From contig CASDZW010000013.1 of assembly GCA_949285915.1 (NCBI GenBank), positions 30,279 to 94,278 of the forward strand: a stretch of 64,000 bases of DNA. The letters run 5' to 3'. The notes beneath the pieces are model-generated. The model saw only the letters and a program-made list of their open reading frames with translations, had not been told where the DNA came from and searched no databases. The DNA comes from an uncultured Collinsella sp. Lineage in GTDB: Bacteria > Actinomycetota > Coriobacteriia > Coriobacteriales > Coriobacteriaceae. Positions 1 to 8,122 of the stretch are shown one piece after another. Position 1 is the stretch's first letter, and every line of letters begins with the position of its first letter. Position numbers and translations under genes: made by a program.

Positions 1-1294
1 TGTCGAGCTTGCTGGAGAAGAAGGCAAACGTGGCGGGCGGCGTGAGACGCGGCTGCTGCTCAGCGGATTCGCTCGAGATGGTGGTCGCATCGAGATCATC
101 GGGGAAGAGTGCGGGGTACGCGCGCCTGAGGCGGCGCTCTATGCGGCCAGCCTTGGCGCTCGCGATGGCGATATGGGGCTGCCGCGGCTGCGCGGCAAGG
201 TCGTCGCCTACCAAAAGCGCCTGACCGTTGCGCACGAGGTAGACGATGGTGAGCACCATGCGCTCGACGTCGTTGCCCATGACCATAACCGTGAGAGGGT
301 GGGTGCCGATGCCAATATCGGCGCCCTGCGGCGGCAGGAGCTGGCGAACGAGCTGGCGCACCCTGATTTCCTCGACGCTATAGGAATAGAGGTCAGAGGG
401 GTTATCGATGCCGCGCGGACTGCTGGGCGCATCGCTTGCGGGCTCCGCGCCGTCAAGGGCGCGCTCCCAGTCCTCGTCGCGCCACGAGGCCGCGCGGTCG
501 GGATGATAGAGCGCAACGGTGACGCGACCGTTGCGAAAGACGGCGATGTATATCGACCGCTCACGCCCGCGCTTCTGCGTCTTGCCAGATGCTTTGCCAA
601 GGTGACGTGCGATGGAGGCGAGTTCTTGCAAGGCGCGCTCGCGATCGGTTGCCTCGGTATGGCCGGCGGCGGAGATGCGCCAGGTCGCATGGGAGGGGTC
701 ATCCCCGCTCAGGCGGAAGATGATGGCTGGCGGGGTGGACGTCGCGCTCTCGCTCGCGCCGGTGATGAAGCGCTCGGCGTGTACCGCCATGGGTTCGCTC
801 GCGTGCACGATGAGGACGTCGCCAAAATGCCCCTGCGTAAGGCTTAGGTGCGTCGAGAATCCGGTGAACAGCGTGAGGGCGAATTCCGCGGTAAGGGCGA
901 GCGACAGGAGATTGCCAAGTTCAAAGAGTGCGTGCAAGGCGAAATGCCCCGGGTTGGCGGCAATCCAGGCGAGGCCAGCGGCGTCTCCTGCTGCATCGGG
1001 GAACAGGGCAAAACCGTTGCCACCCAGAAACGCCGCCCCTGCCATGCCGAGTGAGGTGAGTGCGGCGGTCGCCGAGGTGGCAAACGAGGAGAGGAGACTG
1101 GCGCCGGCAGCATCGGTCTCAAACAGGAGCTGCTTGGCAAAGCAGATAAGGGCGACGGCGATGAACGTGGCGACAAACACCCGCGGCCGCCTGCCGTGGT
1201 CGAGCCGGTCATGCAAGAGATACACCGCTCCAGCAACTAGTGCGAGCGCCGCCGCCGTGCCTAATACGGTCCCGATGATTGGCAGATTACCCAT
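1..1294 (-). CDS. Membrane protein of unknown function, C-terminus beyond window edge
   Basis: An open frame of 431 codons without a stop runs off the left edge. The start ATG at 1294 has a GGAGG six bases upstream (1301-1305), which fixes it. The N-terminus looks like an integral membrane region: hydrophobic stretches at roughly residues 4-29, 37-57, 65-85 and 115-140. A soluble, charged part follows, with alternating beta-like segments (for example MVMGNDVERMVLTIVYLVRN) and an arginine-rich stretch. I do not recognise a family and assign no function. Codon use matches the neighbours and the opposite strand is broken into shorter frames, so the coding call is firm. It lies downstream of the tRNA-Glu terminator and probably has its own promoter. 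Confidence 0.8.
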   Translation of the reverse strand, partial: MGNLPIIGTVLGTAAALALVAGAVYLLHDRLDHGRRPRVFVATFIAVALICFAKQLLFETDAAGASLLSSFATSATAALTSLGMAGAAFLGGNGFALFPDAAGDAAGLAWIAANPGHFALHALFELGNLLSLALTAEFALTLFTGFSTHLSLTQGHFGDVLIVHASEPMAVHAERFITGASESATSTPPAIIFRLSGDDPSHATWRISAAGHTEATDRERALQELASIARHLGKASGKTQKRGRERSIYIAVFRNGRVTVALYHPDRAASWRDEDWERALDGAEPASDAPSSPRGIDNPSDLYSYSVEEIRVRQLVRQLLPPQGADIGIGTHPLTVMVMGNDVERMVLTIVYLVRNGQALLVGDDLAAQPRQPHIAIASAKAGRIERRLRRAYPALFPDDLDATTISSESAEQQPRLTPPATFAFFSSKLD

Positions 1295-1418
1295 ATCAAA
1301 CCTCCGCTCCCGTGAAATGCGATTGCGCCCGCGTGGCGCATGGCAGCGTACCGTTCTCGTTTGACAGCTCTATCTTACGCGCTTGTCTACCGTCTGTCCG
1401 CCATACGATTCGGATAGC

Positions 1419-1452
1419 AAAACGCCCGCCCACCGAGAAGGTGGACGGGCGC
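1419..1452 (-). terminator. Rho-independent terminator after tRNA-Glu
   Basis: Read on the minus strand, the hairpin pairs CGCCCG with CGGGCG and CCACC with GGTGG, with one mismatch and a five-base loop. It is followed by TTTT. It lies 14 bases past the tRNA 3' end. Confidence 0.85.
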
Positions 1453-1465
1453 TGAACGTCGAGGG

Positions 1466-1539
1466 TGCCCCCAGCGGGATTCGAACCCGCGATATCCACC
1501 TTGAAAGGGTGGCGTCCTAGGCCGCTAGACGATGGGGAC
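1466..1539 (-). tRNA. tRNA-Glu (anticodon TTC)
   Basis: On the minus strand the acceptor arms GTCCCCA and TGGGGGC pair with one G-T wobble. The anticodon stem CCACC/GGTGG encloses the loop CTTTCAA, giving anticodon TTC, which reads GAA/GAG. The T arm carries GGTTCGAATCC. The 3' CCA is not encoded: the discriminator A is followed by CCC. A terminator follows directly. Confidence 0.95.
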
Positions 1540-1592
1540 AGGGAATCTGAGTATACCAGAGCGCGCGAGCAGGGCAAGAGCGATGCGCGAAC

Positions 1593-2378
1593 CTACGCGA
1601 CCGCCTCACCGAGCGCGGCGGAGATGCGGGCGGCATGGCGCTCGGCGGGGGAGAGCCGCTGGCGCGCCGAGAGGATGGTGTGCGTGCGGCAGTAATCGGC
1701 GCAGAGGTCGCAGCCGGCGCAAGCGTCTGCATCAATGGTGCAGGTAGGCGGCGTGAACGAGAGCGCCGGGCATCCGGTGATCTGGTTGCAGCGCTGGCAA
1801 CCCATGCAGGCAAAGGTGTTCACCTCGGCGGGCTCAAAGGCGTCGCGCATGAGCTGGGCGCAAGGCGAGGCGAAGATGAGGGCATGCACGCCGGGCGTAT
1901 CGAGCGCCTCAAACACAGCACCCGAGCTCGCGAGCGTGTCAAAGGGATCGAGCACACGCACGTCGGTGCAGCCGAGTGCGCGGGCGCGGTCGGCGAGGGT
2001 GGCGAGCGCGCCCTCGGCAAGCGAGGCCTTGCTCGAGGCGAGCACCACAAGCAGCACCGTCTCGCCTTCACGAGCCAAATGTTCGAGCGCGTCGGCGGCG
2101 TCGTCTGCCAAAAGGGCCCGATCGGTCACAAAGTGCGCGCAGACGCGAGCGGGCGTATCCTCGTCGCCGGTGGGAACTTGCTGACGGTAACGGGGAAGGA
2201 GCGCCGCCTCGCCCCCGGGACAGGTGGTTGCAGCCGGGTGCAGAGGACCCACGGCGGCGCATCCGGCGTCTCCGCAGAACACGCGCCCGCGCCCGCGGCC
2301 AACGGCGTCTTTCACCACCACAAAGGCTGCACGGTGGGGGCATCCTGGGCAGGCGATGCCCGTCTGGGGCTTATGCAT
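1593..2378 (-). CDS. Small IorA-like iron-sulfur protein (261 aa)
   Basis: The N-terminus has CPGCPHR followed by CGDAGC, as in the thiamine-pyrophosphate half of indolepyruvate ferredoxin oxidoreductase subunit alpha (IorA). The C-terminus has two cysteine clusters (CMGCQRCNQITGC and CAGCDLCADYC) like the ferredoxin domain that closes IorA. Typical IorA is about 600 residues, so most of the catalytic core is absent. The middle (about residues 80-180) looks like a small alpha/beta domain. The protein may be an electron carrier or a reduced oxidoreductase; the substrate cannot be inferred. The start ATG at 2378 overlaps the end of the upstream isomerase gene by 8 bases, so translation is probably coupled. 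A longer in-frame upstream start exists but lies wholly inside that gene. Confidence 0.75.
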   Translation of the reverse strand: MHKPQTGIACPGCPHRAAFVVVKDAVGRGRGRVFCGDAGCAAVGPLHPAATTCPGGEAALLPRYRQQVPTGDEDTPARVCAHFVTDRALLADDAADALEHLAREGETVLLVVLASSKASLAEGALATLADRARALGCTDVRVLDPFDTLASSGAVFEALDTPGVHALIFASPCAQLMRDAFEPAEVNTFACMGCQRCNQITGCPALSFTPPTCTIDADACAGCDLCADYCRTHTILSARQRLSPAERHAARISAALGEAVA

Positions 2379-2832
2379 GGGGATCGTCCTTTCCGTCGAC
2401 GGGCTCGCGCGAGATGAGCTCGAGGTCAAAGGTGAGCTTGCAGCCTGCCATGGGGTGGTTGAAGTCAAATACCGTCTCGCCGTCATCCTGAACGCGCACG
2501 ACGCGTGCGAGCCGCTGCTCGCCCTCGCCGTTCATAAGGTAGATGAGCTGGCCCACCACAAGGTCGTCGTAGTTGGGAATCTCAACGGTTGGCATGGTGT
2601 AGAGGAGCTCTGGGCGACGCTCACCGTAGGCCTCGTGCGGCTCAAGCGTGACGGTCTTCTTCTCGCCGGGCATCATGCCGGCGACGGCGGCCTCAAAGCC
2701 GGGAACGACCTCGTGGGCGCCCTCGATATAGGTGAGCGGCGTGCGGCCCTCGGTGGTGTCAAAGACCCCGCCGTCCTCAAACCGCCCGGTGTAGTGGACG
2801 GTCACTTTGTTGGTAAGGGAGAAGTTCGCCAT
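2371..2832 (-). CDS. FKBP-type peptidyl-prolyl isomerase, SlyD-like
   Basis: A 153-residue cytoplasmic isomerase and chaperone of the FKBP/SlyD class. It opens with VTVHYTGRFEDGGVFDTT, the usual first strand and active-site region. It then has the insert-in-flap arrangement of SlyD: the FKBP fold is interrupted at about residues 70-125 and resumes at FNHPMAGCKLTFDLEL. The histidine-rich metal-binding tail of E. coli SlyD is absent. GAGGAG lies just before the ATG at 2832; an earlier in-frame start at 2883 has no such site and would add an unlikely leader. The gene is coupled to the iron-sulfur protein downstream, so it may help fold or metallate that partner (inference). Confidence 0.92.
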   Translation of the reverse strand: MANFSLTNKVTVHYTGRFEDGGVFDTTEGRTPLTYIEGAHEVVPGFEAAVAGMMPGEKKTVTLEPHEAYGERRPELLYTMPTVEIPNYDDLVVGQLIYLMNGEGEQRLARVVRVQDDGETVFDFNHPMAGCKLTFDLELISREPVDGKDDPHA

Positions 2833-2984
2833 CGTGCTCCTCGGTTGGAAATCATTGCCGGTAACCCATTCACTATAGCCCAAAGCAGGGCTTCTCTGCG
2901 CGAGGACCGAGGCATCGCGCCGCAGGGGACAGGAGTGGCGCTCCGCATGGAATCAAGCTGAGGCGTGCGACGGACGAGGTTGCG

Positions 2985-4037
2985 CTAGAAGCCGTTGCGT
3001 GCGGCGAAGGACTCCGAGCTGTCAAAGATGCCCTCGACGCCCTCTGCCCATGCGGCAAAATCCGGCGTGTCGGCAATGATGCCGTCCGCCTCCCATACGG
3101 CCTGATGGGTGAGGTCCCACGAAGTGGTAGGCGCAGGGCGTACGGGCAGGTACGGGTCGAGGTAGGTGGGATTGAGCAAAAAGAACGCCCCGCCGTCGCA
3201 GCGTGCGGCAAAATCGCGCAGCGCACGTTTGGCAGCGCGCTGCTTATCGAGCTTGTAGAGCAGGATCGTGCGCGCAAGGAGGTACCAGGGCGAGTCGTCC
3301 ACCGCAAGGCCATCGGCCGCCGGCCCCGCTGCCTCAAGCTCGTGCACAAAGGAGAAGAAGCCCTCTTCGTCCTCGAGGCGGGCGAGGGCGAGCAAGATCG
3401 TGCCCTCGGCATGGTTGGGATAGCCTGTTGCCGCACGCACCATGCGCGCATAGGAGAGCGCCGCGCGGTAGCGCGCGCTGGCAAGGCAGAGGCTCGCGAG
3501 CGCCTCAAGCGTATGCAGCCAGCCCACGACCTCCGGCTCGCTTGCCGTGCGCTCCGCAGCACTCATGCCGAGCTCCTCAAGTGAGGCCGCCGACCAGTAG
3601 TGCGGCGCCTCGAGGTCAAAGCCCTGGACGTTAGCGGTAAGGTGCGCGCGCACCGTGCCCTCGAGCTTGAGGAGGTCCGCAAGGGCGCTGTCCAGGGGCA
3701 CGTCGGCGAGCATGATGGTGCAGAGCTGCGCGTCGATGCACAGGCGGTCGCGCTCGGCAATATGGGCAAACGCGATACGCGACTCGCCGAAGAGCTGGGC
3801 GCGCCGGCGCTCAAACTCCTCGTCGGGCAGGTCCTCCATATCTGCCATGTGCTTGCGCATGCGCTCGTGCGTCTGCATGTAGGTAAGCAGCGCTTGGGCA
3901 TGGGGCTCGGTTGCGTACTTCTCGGGCCGGGCGGCGATGTCGTCGTGGACAAGCGCGCGGGCCGCGGGCGTGAGGTCGGGATGTGCGACGAGATAGCGGC
4001 GCTCAAAGTAGGCGCTAAGATAGGCACGCGGGTCCAT
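2985..4037 (-). CDS. TPR-like helical repeat protein, function unknown
   Basis: This 350-residue soluble protein is rich in Ala, Leu and Arg and is predicted mostly helical. Segments such as LASARYRAALSYARMVRAAT, followed by LLALARLEDEEG, have the spacing of tetratricopeptide-type helix pairs. No catalytic motif is visible. Its ATG shares one base with the TGA of the upstream gene (TGATG), so the two are translated as a coupled pair. The partner has a similar central layout, suggesting distant paralogues or a two-part complex. The function is unknown. Confidence 0.8.
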   Translation of the reverse strand: MDPRAYLSAYFERRYLVAHPDLTPAARALVHDDIAARPEKYATEPHAQALLTYMQTHERMRKHMADMEDLPDEEFERRRAQLFGESRIAFAHIAERDRLCIDAQLCTIMLADVPLDSALADLLKLEGTVRAHLTANVQGFDLEAPHYWSAASLEELGMSAAERTASEPEVVGWLHTLEALASLCLASARYRAALSYARMVRAATGYPNHAEGTILLALARLEDEEGFFSFVHELEAAGPAADGLAVDDSPWYLLARTILLYKLDKQRAAKRALRDFAARCDGGAFFLLNPTYLDPYLPVRPAPTTSWDLTHQAVWEADGIIADTPDFAAWAEGVEGIFDSSESFAARNGF

Positions 4038-5119
4038 CAGTTATCGCCCCCGGGGCGCCCGCGGCGCACCACCCCCGGCGTTGGCACGTCGAGCGAGGAG
4101 AGCTCCTCCTGCACGAGCGGGTGCGTGGCGATCCACGTGGCGAGCGAGGCGTTGTCGGGCGCGCCGAGCCCCTCCTGCAGAAGCGGCGTTGCCTCCGAGA
4201 GCGCCAAGATCAGCTCGTCCTCGCTGCCGGGCAGCACATGCACGCGCGCAAAGACGCCTTCGGGAAACTCGGCCTGGTAGTAAAGGGGCTGAGCGCTGCG
4301 CGGATACGTCTTCATAAGCGTGCGCAGAGACCTTGTTGCGCCGGCAAAGTCAAGGTCGTGATAGGCGTAGGCGAGCTCGGCGATGATCGACCATGCATCC
4401 AGGGTGCGCTCGGGCTTTGCCTGACGGCGCCTAAACGGCAGGGGCGGCAGGTAGGCGGCCGCGTGCGTGCGCCTGAATTGGGCGAGCTCCTCACGTGTTG
4501 CCTCGAGTTTGGCGAGGGCGAGCTCGGCGGTGTGGCGCACCTCGCCCGGGTCGTCGGGAGCCGCCTTGAGGCAATCCTCAGCACAGGTAAGTGCGAGGCG
4601 GTATTTGCCCGCAATAAGCGCGTGGCTGGCAAGCGCCCCGAGCCAGCGCAGGTAGGGGCGCTGTCCGAGGTCGAGGGCAAACTCGCGGTCATAGGGGTCG
4701 GTCGCCTCGGCGCGCATGCGCGCAAGGTCGCGCTCCACCTCGGGGCGGTGCTCGATCAGGTAGGCGACGTACTCGTCGTTTGACGCCGCGCCAAGGGCGG
4801 CGAGCATGCGCTTTGCGTCCCAGTTGCCGGGGTCGAGCTCGCAGGCCTCTTGGAGCTGGTGCTCGGCCTGCACGGTTACGCGCTCGGCCTCCGCATCGTC
4901 GGCAATAAAGGGGGCGCGGTAGTCGACGGCCTCCGTCGCTGCGGCAACCAGATGGAAGGAGCGGTCGCGGTCGTGCACGATAAGCTGCGCAGGGTCGCTA
5001 TGGTAGGCGTCCATGCAGCGCTGGACAACGGTTTCGTTTTCCAGCGGATAGATGTGCTCGCGGCGAAGCGTCTCAAGGGTGAGGCGCAGGCAATCTTCTT
5101 GTATGGGGTCGAACGCCAC
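4037..5119 (-). CDS. TPR-like helical repeat protein, partner of the next gene
   Basis: A 360-residue protein starting at GTG 5119 with GGGAGG four bases upstream. An in-frame ATG at 5203 has no ribosome binding site and adds an unconserved-looking leader, so I prefer the GTG. Central helix pairs such as LQEACELDPGNWDAKRMLAA and LIAGKYRLALTCAEDCLKAA resemble TPR units. No enzymatic motif was found. It overlaps the following gene by one base and resembles it around the repeat region. It may act as a scaffold or a regulator, but nothing nearby points to a pathway. Confidence 0.8.
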   Translation of the reverse strand: MAFDPIQEDCLRLTLETLRREHIYPLENETVVQRCMDAYHSDPAQLIVHDRDRSFHLVAAATEAVDYRAPFIADDAEAERVTVQAEHQLQEACELDPGNWDAKRMLAALGAASNDEYVAYLIEHRPEVERDLARMRAEATDPYDREFALDLGQRPYLRWLGALASHALIAGKYRLALTCAEDCLKAAPDDPGEVRHTAELALAKLEATREELAQFRRTHAAAYLPPLPFRRRQAKPERTLDAWSIIAELAYAYHDLDFAGATRSLRTLMKTYPRSAQPLYYQAEFPEGVFARVHVLPGSEDELILALSEATPLLQEGLGAPDNASLATWIATHPLVQEELSSLDVPTPGVVRRGRPGGDN

Positions 5120-5245
5120 GGCGCCTCCCTTCAGATTCGTTTTAGCGGGACGCGCAACAAGGTGCAGCGCGGCTTGGGTCCCGTGAATCGGATAGCGTAC
5201 CACACCAGTGTACGCGCTTCGTGAAGGTTCACGGGAACGGCGCTG

Positions 5246-5629
5246 CTACATGAGCTGGGCGGCGTCGGATTCGTTCTCCACGACCTCAATCACCATGCCG
5301 TGGGGCAGGCACACGATCTGTTCGCCGGCAGAAGCAATGGGGTCGTGCTCTACGCAGACCTGGTTGTCGCAGTCGGCCCGTACAACATCCACCTTGCCTC
5401 CCGATATGGCTACGTCATTGGTACCCTCGGAGGTTTTTACGGTATAGGTGACCTCTGCGTTTAAGGGGTCGGCGCGATAAAAGCCCTCGCGTGTCTGGCA
5501 GACGACCGTAAGCGTATCTTGCGCAGGCGCGGGTGCGAGCGCGGTTACGGCAAACCAGACGAGCGCACCCGCCGCGGCGAGCGCCACCACGGCGATGAGC
5601 ACGCGATCTCCCGGCTTGAGTTTGGCCAC
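5246..5629 (-). CDS. NusG domain II-type membrane-anchored protein
   Basis: This 127-residue protein starts at GTG 5629 behind GGGGAGGAACC. Residues 9-31 form one membrane anchor (VLIAVVALAAAGALVWFAV). The rest is a small beta-rich domain outside the membrane ending in the pattern DNQVCVEHDPI...IVCLPHGMVIEV. Two cysteines precede conserved His and hydrophobic positions, as in the NusG_II family (PF07009). Members of that family are often found near flavin-transfer or Rnf-type redox genes. Here the divergent neighbour is an alcohol dehydrogenase and the riboflavin transporter lies beyond. The role is unknown; the two cysteines could form a disulfide. Confidence 0.75.
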   Translation of the reverse strand: MAKLKPGDRVLIAVVALAAAGALVWFAVTALAPAPAQDTLTVVCQTREGFYRADPLNAEVTYTVKTSEGTNDVAISGGKVDVVRADCDNQVCVEHDPIASAGEQIVCLPHGMVIEVVENESDAAQLM

Positions 5630-5846
5630 GGTTCCTCCCCAAAACGCCTTACCATCATCAATTTGCTGCCATCCATAGTACCCGTATCAAACCTTAAGCT
5701 TCAAAACCGCATAGAGAAGGCGTGCCGACGGTACAATCCCTAACAAAGCCCTGCGCAAGTGTGGGGTACGGCGGCGACGGCCTCTGGGCGGCCGGCGCGC
5801 TACGAGGGATGCCGCGGCTCGGCCGGGCATCGGTAGGGAGGTTCCC

Positions 5847-7061
5847 ATGGGACGTTTTACCAACCCGCGTGACCTGTATTTTGGCGAGGGTGCTCGTCAT
5901 GAGGTGAAAAACCTCAAAGGCAAGCGTGCCATGATCGTCACCGGCGGCGGCTCCATGCGCCGCGGCGGCTTTTTGCAGGACGTTGAGGCAGACCTTAAAG
6001 AGGCTGGGTTCGAGGTAGAGATTTTTGAGGGCGTCGAGTCCGACCCTTCGGTCGATACCGTGATGCGCGGTGCCAAAGCCATGGAGGCCTTTCAGCCCGA
6101 TTGGATTATCGGCATCGGCGGCGGCAGCCCTATCGATGCCGCTAAGGCGATGTGGCTCTTCTACGAGTACCCGAACGAGACCTTTGAGGAGGCCATCGTC
6201 CCGTTCAGCTTCCCGGAGCTTCGCACCAAGGCCCGCTTCTGCGCCATTGCCTCCACCTCCGGCACGGCGACGGAGGTGACGGCGTTCTCCGTCATCACCG
6301 ATTACGAGAAGGGCATCAAGTACCCGCTCGCCGACTTCAACATCACGCCCGATGTGGCCATCGTCGACCCCGAGCTCACCTACACCATGCCCAAGAAGCT
6401 TTGCGCGCACACCGGCATGGACGCGCTCACCCATGCTATCGAGGCCTACGTCTCCACCGCGGGCTCCATGTTTACCGACGCCAACGCGCTGCATGCTATT
6501 CGCGAGATCGTTGCGTGGTTGCCCAAGTCCTATGAGGGCGATCACGAGGCACGCCAGCACATGCACGAGGCGCAATGTATCGCCGGCATCGCCTTCTCGA
6601 GCGGTCTTTTGGGCATCGTGCACTCCATGGCGCACAAGACCGGCGCCGCCTTTACGGGCGACCACATCATCCACGGTTGCGCCAATGCCATGTACCTCGG
6701 CAAGGTCATTCAGTTCAACGCTAAGGACGCGCGTGCCAAGAGCCGCTATGCCTACATTGCGCGCGAGGTGCTGCACCTCGCCGGCGAGACCGAGGACGAG
6801 CTCGTGGCGTCCCTCGTCCAGTGCATCCGCGACCTCAACGACAAGCTCGACATTCCACAGGGCATCAAGAACTACGGCCCCGGTGGCGTGAAGGCAGACG
6901 AGTCGGTGATTGATTACGCCGAGTTCGAGGAGAAGCGTGCCCGCGTTGCCGTCGACGCCATCGGCGACGCCTGCACCGGCTCCAACCCGCGTCAGCCCAC
7001 GCCTGAGGAGATGGAGAAGCTCCTCGAGTGCGTCTACAACGACGTGGACGTGGACTTCTAA
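5847..7061 (+). CDS. Iron-containing alcohol dehydrogenase
   Basis: A 404-residue NAD(P)-dependent alcohol dehydrogenase of the group III iron family (butanol dehydrogenase / AdhE C-terminal type). The cofactor loop GIGGGSPIDAAKAMW lies at about residues 90-104. Metal ligands are in the HTGMDALTHAIEAYVS, GIVHSMAHKTGA and DHIIHGCANA segments, with the expected Asp and three His. The start follows GGGAGG with five bases of spacing. It is transcribed alone. Its 3' end lies 20 bases before a large inverted repeat at 7082-7167 that may end transcription. It likely reduces an aldehyde to an alcohol during fermentation; the exact substrate is not evident. Confidence 0.93.
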   Translation: MGRFTNPRDLYFGEGARHEVKNLKGKRAMIVTGGGSMRRGGFLQDVEADLKEAGFEVEIFEGVESDPSVDTVMRGAKAMEAFQPDWIIGIGGGSPIDAAKAMWLFYEYPNETFEEAIVPFSFPELRTKARFCAIASTSGTATEVTAFSVITDYEKGIKYPLADFNITPDVAIVDPELTYTMPKKLCAHTGMDALTHAIEAYVSTAGSMFTDANALHAIREIVAWLPKSYEGDHEARQHMHEAQCIAGIAFSSGLLGIVHSMAHKTGAAFTGDHIIHGCANAMYLGKVIQFNAKDARAKSRYAYIAREVLHLAGETEDELVASLVQCIRDLNDKLDIPQGIKNYGPGGVKADESVIDYAEFEEKRARVAVDAIGDACTGSNPRQPTPEEMEKLLECVYNDVDVDF

Positions 7062-7081
7062 GCGAGGGTTCGACTCCCACC

Positions 7082-7167
7082 GAGAGGCCCCGGAGGGTTC
7101 CCTTCGAAACGTCCTCGCCGCTTCGCGGCTGCGGAATGTTTCTCAGGGATACCCTCCGGGGCCTCTC
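7082..7167. repeat. Inverted-repeat element, core family copy A
   Basis: The outer arms at 7082-7098 and 7151-7167 are perfect 17-base inverted repeats. TCCCT/AGGGA and GAAAC/GTTTC extend the stem inward. The centre, 7111-7137, starts with GTCCTCGCCGC and ends with GCGGCTGCGGAAT. The same core occurs at 11803-11829 (inverted) and about 45581-45607. The element lies 20 bases past the dehydrogenase stop. No T-tract follows. Confidence 0.8.
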
Positions 7168-7302
7168 TGCGTTTCGCTTGCGCTTGGCGAGCGAATTGCA
7201 GCGGATTGTTTCTCGGGGTCTCTGCTTTCCTGTGTAATCTGCCTCATTTCTGTTACTACTTGTGCTTCGCTATGCGTATGTTCAATGGCGTGCTACGATG
7301 AC

Positions 7303-7540
7303 GCTGCTGTTTCAGGGCGGGGTGGAATTCCCCACTGGCGGTAAATCGGTCAGACGGCCGGGCGCGACGGCGCGTGTGCGCTGTGGCGAGCGGGGCAAGA
7401 TGCCTTCCGTCTGGGTGTGCGGCAAGGGTGCCGCATGCAGTACCGATGAGCCCGCGAACCCGTCAGGCATTGGGTTGCCTGCGGGCCGATCCGGTGAGAT
7501 CCCGGGGCCAACGGTTAGAGTCCGGATGGAAGAGGCAGGT
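7303..7540 (+). promoter_or_regulatory. FMN riboswitch (RFN element)
   Basis: The conserved RFN blocks appear in order: AGGGCGGGGTGGAATTCCCC with ACTGGCGGTAAAT, then AGCCCGCGA, then a GGTGAGATCC block, CAACGGTTAGAGTCCGGATG and GAAGAGG. The closing helix pairs 7303-7312 with 7528-7537. Variable hairpins at about 7345-7440 enlarge it. The ribU ribosome binding site follows the closing helix immediately and no T-tract hairpin lies between. Control is therefore probably at translation initiation, with FMN lowering expression (inference from position). Confidence 0.93.
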
Positions 7541-7547
7541 GACTCAT

Positions 7548-8117
7548 ATGGCTGAACAGTCTTCGCACATCCATTTTGAGAATACGAATCGGTGGAGCAC
7601 CAAGCAGTTGGTGACCATGGCGCTCATGTGCGCGGTGGCCGCCATCCTCATGTTCGTGCAGATTCCGCTCATTCCGGCGGCGCCGTTTCTGACCTACGAC
7701 CCCTCGCTCGTACCGGCGATGATCTCGGGCTATATCTACGGTCCGGGTTCGGGTGTGGCGGTGGGCATCGCCGCCATCGCCATCCACGCGCTCACCACGG
7801 GCGACTGGGTTGGTGCGCTCATGAACATCGTGGCGACCATCTTCTTCGTCTTGCCGGCAGCGCTTGTGGCCGGTCGCGTTCGCTCGCTTCCCGGCCGCGT
7901 GACGGGTCTGGTCCTCGGCGTTATCTTGGCGACAGCCGCCTCGATTGTGTCCAACCTCACCATTGGCGTGTGGTTCTGGTACGGATCGGCCGATGCTATC
8001 CTCCCGCTCATGGTGCCTGCGGTGATTCCGTTTAACCTCGCAAAGACCACGCTTAACGCGGTGCTCTCGCTTGCGGTATTCTCCGCCGTGTCGGCGATCA
8101 CGGGCGAGCGTCGCTAG
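7548..8117 (+). CDS. ribU: Riboflavin ECF transporter substrate-binding subunit RibU
   Basis: This 189-residue integral membrane protein has about six hydrophobic segments (residues 21-40, 50-70, 72-85, 92-112, 120-145, 152-182). It is the S component that binds vitamin for an energy-coupling-factor transporter. The N-terminal stretch STKQLVTMALMCAVAAILMF matches the usual helix 1 of ECF S proteins, including the small-residue pattern that contacts EcfT. The riboflavin assignment rests mainly on the FMN riboswitch directly upstream. AGGTGA lies 7 bases before the ATG. The ATPase gene follows five bases after the stop, so S component and energising module form one operon. Confidence 0.9.
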   Translation: MAEQSSHIHFENTNRWSTKQLVTMALMCAVAAILMFVQIPLIPAAPFLTYDPSLVPAMISGYIYGPGSGVAVGIAAIAIHALTTGDWVGALMNIVATIFFVLPAALVAGRVRSLPGRVTGLVLGVILATAASIVSNLTIGVWFWYGSADAILPLMVPAVIPFNLAKTTLNAVLSLAVFSAVSAITGERR

Positions 8118-8122
8118 CAGCT

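Noticed and set aside
7262..7555. Plus-strand frame of 97 codons within the riboswitch
   Set aside because: The sequence matches RFN riboswitch blocks; the frame overlaps them and has no ribosome binding site.
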